Assembly (NCBI GenBank): GCA_044433645.1
Contig: JAWXTK010000004.1
Span: 35,035 to 99,034, forward strand
Source of the DNA: JAWXTK01 sp044433645
Lineage (GTDB): Bacteria; Bacteroidota; Bacteroidia; Bacteroidales; Rikenellaceae
Reading direction: 5' to 3'
DNA length: 64,000 nt
Made by a program: the position numbers and the translations under genes. Position 1 is the first letter of the stretch. The number at the start of each line of letters is the position of its first letter. Under the pieces are notes generated by a model. The model was not told the DNA's origin and did not search any database. It saw only the letters and a program-made list of their open reading frames with translations. Below, in pieces: positions 61,505-64,000 of this stretch.

Positions 61505-61819
61505 CTATTTTTGCATATCTTTTAAAGGGATATAATATTCAGTTTGTGTGGGCGTATAAATACCCCATGTAAGACCACTAACTATGTAATTTAGAAAACT
61601 TGTATTAGTTTTAACAACATAATTTTCTGCATTATTTACATAATCAGCTGGTTTCATTTTAGTGTTTTCTAAAGGTATTAATCCACCTATAAGATGATGA
61701 TTCCAAACCTTATTAACCTGAGTTAAAGGTTCTTTTTTGTCAACACTACCTACATACAATCTTGTGCTATAACAAGATGTCAAGGCAAATAATAATAAGA
61801 AAAATGTAATTTTTTTCAT
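61505..61819 (-). CDS. Bor-like lipoprotein
   Basis: The 104-residue protein has a lipoprotein signal (MKKITFFLLLFALTSCYSTR, lipobox Cys16). The rest follows the phage lambda Bor pattern: NHHLIGGLIP like the HHFFVSGI segment, then NNAENYVVKTNTSFLNYIVSGLTWGIYTPTQTEYY, closely like the AENVVKTET...GFITLGIYTPLEARVYC end of Bor. Bor is a phage-encoded outer-membrane lipoprotein linked to serum resistance; relatives occur in Bacteroidota, often on mobile DNA. It lies alone, on the opposite strand, between the two ssrA copies. A -7-like box TAAGTTTG is at 61870-61877 on the minus strand. Confidence 0.75.
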   Translation of the reverse strand: MKKITFFLLLFALTSCYSTRLYVGSVDKKEPLTQVNKVWNHHLIGGLIPLENTKMKPADYVNNAENYVVKTNTSFLNYIVSGLTWGIYTPTQTEYYIPLKDMQK

Positions 61820-61888
61820 AATAATTTAATTTATTTAAGTTTACCAATATTGGTCTAAAAAAACCACTGCAAACTTAAATAAACTAAG

Positions 61889-62050
61889 ATGCGTGGGCGA
61901 TACATTGTCGATCTGAAGGCATCGCCAAACGCCGTGCACCTAACAAGTAAAGCCCACGCAAAGCATAAGCAGTCTACTTATTATTTTAAGGTGCGTCTAA
62001 TTTTGGCGATTTTTCAGACCTCAAACAATAGCAAAATGCTAATTTTATAT
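61889..62050. other. Structured gene-free segment between the Bor-like gene and ssrA
   Basis: No frame of any length fits here. The segment is richer in G and C than its flanks and has several inverted repeats: GCGTGGGC (from 61891) with GCCCACGC (from about 61951), GGCGAT with ATCGCC inside the first loop (sharing the GGGC, so mutually exclusive), GCACCT with AGGTGC, and AGGTGCGTCT with AGACCT. It could be a small RNA or the end of a lost element. I do not recognise an RNA family. Confidence 0.4.
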
Positions 62051-62055
62051 TTCTA

Positions 62056-62322
62056 AGCAGATCCTTTCTGATTCTATTTTATAAACTTAATAAATAAATC
62101 TTGAATATCAAATTAATTTATTACCTTTGCACGGAATTTGCATCAAATATTAACTGGGGATGACCGGTTTTGACAGCATGCAGAGGCTGATTGTAAGCAC
62201 GTCGAGCGTTGCAGGGGAGGTGCTCGTAAAAGTGAACCCTCACAATTTTAAATGGCAATAATAGCTATCAACTTGCTGCTTAATTTTACCAAGTAAAATT
62301 AGCTTAATCCTCTGGCCCTAGG
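62056..62322 (+). repeat. 267-bp direct repeat, right copy
   Basis: The right copy of the ssrA 5' repeat, identical to 61103-61369. Here it continues into the full tmRNA gene. Confidence 0.95.
62100..62129 (+). promoter_or_regulatory. ssrA promoter
   Basis: CTTG (62100-62103), 18 bases, TACCTTTG (62122-62129), a consensus -7 box, 27 bases before the tmRNA 5' end. The same sequence stands 953 bp upstream in front of the partial copy. Confidence 0.7.
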
Positions 62323-62563
62323 ATGGTCGGACGACAAGTACCCAGTTATTTTCTCCCTCTTCTTGAGAGAATAACGCCTGGGTATCATCAATGAGAAGAT
62401 AGTTTGGCAGAGTGTTCTTTCTGTTCGAGCGAAATTTAAGGAACTGGGGCTAGTTTTAAGGTTGTTGGTGGCCATAGCTAGCAGAAGGATTAATTATCAA
62501 CTAAACGTGTAGAAAGCCTTCGGGCTCCTTGTTTGGACGAGGGTTCGACTCCCTCCATCTCCA
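62156..62563 (+). ncRNA. ssrA: tmRNA (SsrA), trans-translation RNA
   Basis: tmRNA frees stalled ribosomes and adds a degradation tag. The 408-base gene begins GGGGATG, which pairs with CATCTCC at 62556-62562 as the acceptor stem. The T-arm GAGGGTTCGACTCCCTC is intact. The tag frame at 62254-62283 reads GNNSYQLAA then stop, with the LAA end that ClpXP-type proteases recognise. CCA is not encoded (CTT follows the discriminator A) and must be added after transcription. The first 167 bases are duplicated upstream. Confidence 0.96.
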
Positions 62564-62576
62564 CTTCTCAAGCAAT

Positions 62577-62613
62577 AAAAAACCTCTCAGATTTTCTTCT
62601 GAGAGGTTTTTTG
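62577..62613. terminator. Bidirectional terminator between ssrA and the GLUG gene
   Basis: AAAAAACCTCTCAGA (62577-62591) pairs with TCTGAGAGGTTTTTT (62598-62612), with A and T runs on both flanks, so it serves both the plus-strand ssrA and the minus-strand GLUG gene. Confidence 0.9.
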
Positions 62614-62616
62614 TTG

Positions 62617-63888
62617 TTATTCGTAATCTATTCCCACTAATATTGGATAGCTGTCGTTGACTGAATTTGTGTCTTGCTCAAAGTAGGTCGAGCCTGCGGC
62701 ATCATTTAGCGTTGTTATTATTTCTGTGCCTTTCATTTTTGTTTCTAGTGTTTCTGAATATGTAGCATAGCTGTTATATGAGCTGTAGTATGGGTAGTAG
62801 TAACAGTCGGTAACATCATCGTAAGCAAATCCCATTACCCCACCGTAATCTGAGGCTCCAGAGACAGTTCCTAAATTGTAGCACGCTGTAATAGTAGTAT
62901 TATAAGTTCTGCCAACCACGCCACCTACGCAGTCATTGTCGCCCGTAACGGAGCCTGTGTTATAGCACGCAATAATAGAGACAGATGAATCTGAATGACC
63001 AACTATGCCACCAACACGAGAACTTCCCTTAATAGTACCAGTGCTGTAGCAAGCTATAACTGGAGAATTAGAATACTTCCTTCCAACTATGCCGCCTACG
63101 CTAATAGAATTTGACTTAACAGAGCCTGTGTTATAGCAGTTTGTGATAGGGCATGAATAAGCGTATCCAACTAATCCTCCGACATAACTTCCACTTCCTT
63201 CAATATCGCCTGTGTTGTAGCAGTCTATAACCTTTGATGAAACAGCATATCCTGCTATGCCACCTACTTCAGAACCTCCTTTAACAGTGCCTGTATTGTA
63301 ACAGTCTGAAACAGAGGATGAACTACTAGCACATCCAGTTATCCCTCCCATATAATAATCACCAGAACTTCCGTCAATAAGTCCAGTGTTGTAGCAGCCA
63401 GAAATATTGGAGTCTGTTTGTCCAACAATGCCAGCTACATAATAATCATTTCCCACGACATCTGCTGTATTATAGCAGTCTGTGATAGTTGAAGATTCAT
63501 TAGCGCAACCAACTAATCCTGCGACAAAACGAGAACTTGCCGTTACATAACTATTAATTACCCCACAGTTTTCGACGCTTGACAAGGAAGTCATATATCC
63601 ACAAATTGCGCCTACATAATTTACCCCTTTAACCGAGGCGTTGTCTAAGGTGAGATTTTTGATAGTTGCGCCACTTACGTAGCCAAATAATCCTTGGTAA
63701 TCCTCATCACTACTATCAATTAATAGGTTGCTAATAGTGTAAATATCTCCGTCAAATGTACCTGCAAAATAACAAGAGTCGTTAGTGCCTATGGGAGTCC
63801 ATGAAATATTTTCAAGGTTTATATTAGCAGCTAATTTAAAATACTCCCCTTCGTAGGTATTACCCCCTTGAACTTGTTGAGGTGGGTT
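62617..63888 (-). pseudogene. GLUG-repeat surface protein, N-terminus lost
   Basis: The open frame runs 423 codons from 63888 down to the stop at 62617. It is made of about nine to ten repeats of roughly 33 residues with the core DCYNTGxVxG...VGGIVGY, the GLUG motif of bacterial surface adhesins; the more upstream part is the usual lead-in (YFKLAANINLENISWTPIGT, FAGTFDGDIYTISNLLID, YLGLFGYVSGATIKNLTL). The first ATG is at 63594, in the middle of this fold. Upstream of it the frame continues in good GLUG style for 98 codons to a TAG at 63889-63891, with no start codon and no signal peptide. So the gene looks truncated, by rearrangement or insertion near 63880. A secreted product starting at 63594 is unlikely. 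Confidence 0.8.
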
Positions 63889-63919
63889 CTAATTTTTCTT
63901 TTTTACTTCAAAATTTAGG

Positions 63920-63942
63920 ACAAGAACCCGTAACGTCCTAAA
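63920..63942. repeat. Inverted repeat in the segment next to the broken GLUG gene
   Basis: AATTTAGGAC and GTCCTAAATT flank a loop of about 13 bases; a second short pair GGGTTCT (63884-63890) and AGAACCC (from about 63932) overlaps it. It may be the end of an insertion element or a leader hairpin. The rest of 63892-64000 shows no gene. Confidence 0.5.
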
Positions 63943-63962
63943 TTAAAGCATCTATTTAATGT

Positions 63963-63994
63963 CAAAGTTATATAAAAAAGTTCAATAAATCAAA
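63963..63994 (-). promoter_or_regulatory. Consensus promoter reading toward the GLUG remnant
   Basis: On the minus strand TTTG (63991-63994), 20 bases, TAACTTTG (63963-63970). The transcript would run through the inverted repeat and into the start-less GLUG frame. Confidence 0.7.
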
Positions 63995-64000
63995 CTCTTT

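Noticed and set aside
62617..63594. A CRISPR array or DNA-level tandem repeat
   Set aside because: The repeated units vary in sequence and length, keep an open frame, and code for GLUG repeats; there are no constant repeats with unique spacers and no cas genes.
63846..63960. A short coding tail ending LRVLVLNFEVKKKN before the GLUG frame
   Set aside because: The frame has a TAA at its second codon after the only ATG and no other start, so it is probably not translated.
1..64000. rRNA or ordinary tRNA genes
   Set aside because: No rRNA sequence and no cloverleaf apart from the tRNA-like part of ssrA was seen by eye; a tRNA scan was not possible here.

Overview
The window reads as a gene-dense, AT-rich piece of a Bacteroidales (Bacteroidota) chromosome. 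Five things point there. Many start sites are preceded by the Bacteroidota sigma-factor promoter pattern (TTTG, 19-21 bases, TAnnTTTG), and Shine-Dalgarno sequences are scarce. There is a TonB-receptor-type outer-membrane barrel. The division cluster is of the Bacteroidota type. There are glycine-lipid acyltransferases (GlsB/GlsA-like). There are Bacteroidota-only families (DUF4831, GldE, DUF3127). All protein calls come from reading motifs by eye; no database search was run.

Layout. 1-2.4 kb: end of an outer-membrane barrel gene and ruvB, then a short stretch of hairpins and a dispersed 20-bp repeat. 2.6-6.5 kb (minus): mqnE (menaquinone, futalosine route), rpmH, an M24 aminopeptidase and pdxB. 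6.7-14.4 kb (plus): ureohydrolase, nhaA, FKBP lipoprotein, DUF1097 membrane protein, cyclophilin, DUF3127, thiC-thiM-thiE. 14.4-16.4 kb (minus): glycine-lipid acyltransferase pair separated by a 206-bp MITE-like element. 16.5-31.4 kb: a division and cell-wall cluster rsmH-ftsL-ftsI-murE-mraY-murD-ftsW-murG-murC-ftsQ-ftsA-ftsZ, with no mraZ in front. 31.4-33.3 kb: gldE and a phosphopantetheinyl transferase. 33.4-40.6 kb: a complete histidine operon hisG-D-C-B-H-A-F-IE, preceded by a histidine-rich leader peptide and an intrinsic terminator, i.e. a transcription attenuator. 40.6-46.9 kb: glycosyltransferase, pyrE, NUDIX hydrolase, small periplasmic and hypothetical proteins, tyrS. 47-52.2 kb: a Gln-rich periplasmic protein and a glycogen/alpha-glucan operon (GH133 debranching enzyme, GT4 synthase, GH57). 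52.2-58 kb (minus): dTDP-rhamnose genes rfbA-C-D and rfbB with two glycosyltransferases. 58.1-61.1 kb: glycosyltransferase and GH3 beta-glucosidase. 61.1-64 kb: a rearranged accessory end.

The rearranged end is the most unusual part. The tmRNA gene ssrA is intact at 62156-62563. Its promoter, 5' half and tag reading frame are repeated without a single mismatch (267 bp) 953 bp upstream, where the tRNA-like 3' half is missing. Between the copies sit a Bor-like lipoprotein gene and an unexplained structured segment. Beyond ssrA lies a GLUG-repeat surface protein gene that has lost its N-terminus.

Other points worth attention are the his attenuator, the MITE inside the glycine-lipid operon, a terminator overlapping a probably leaderless pdxB promoter, a pyrE terminator placed inside the opposing gene, and a thiamine operon without a recognisable TPP riboswitch.
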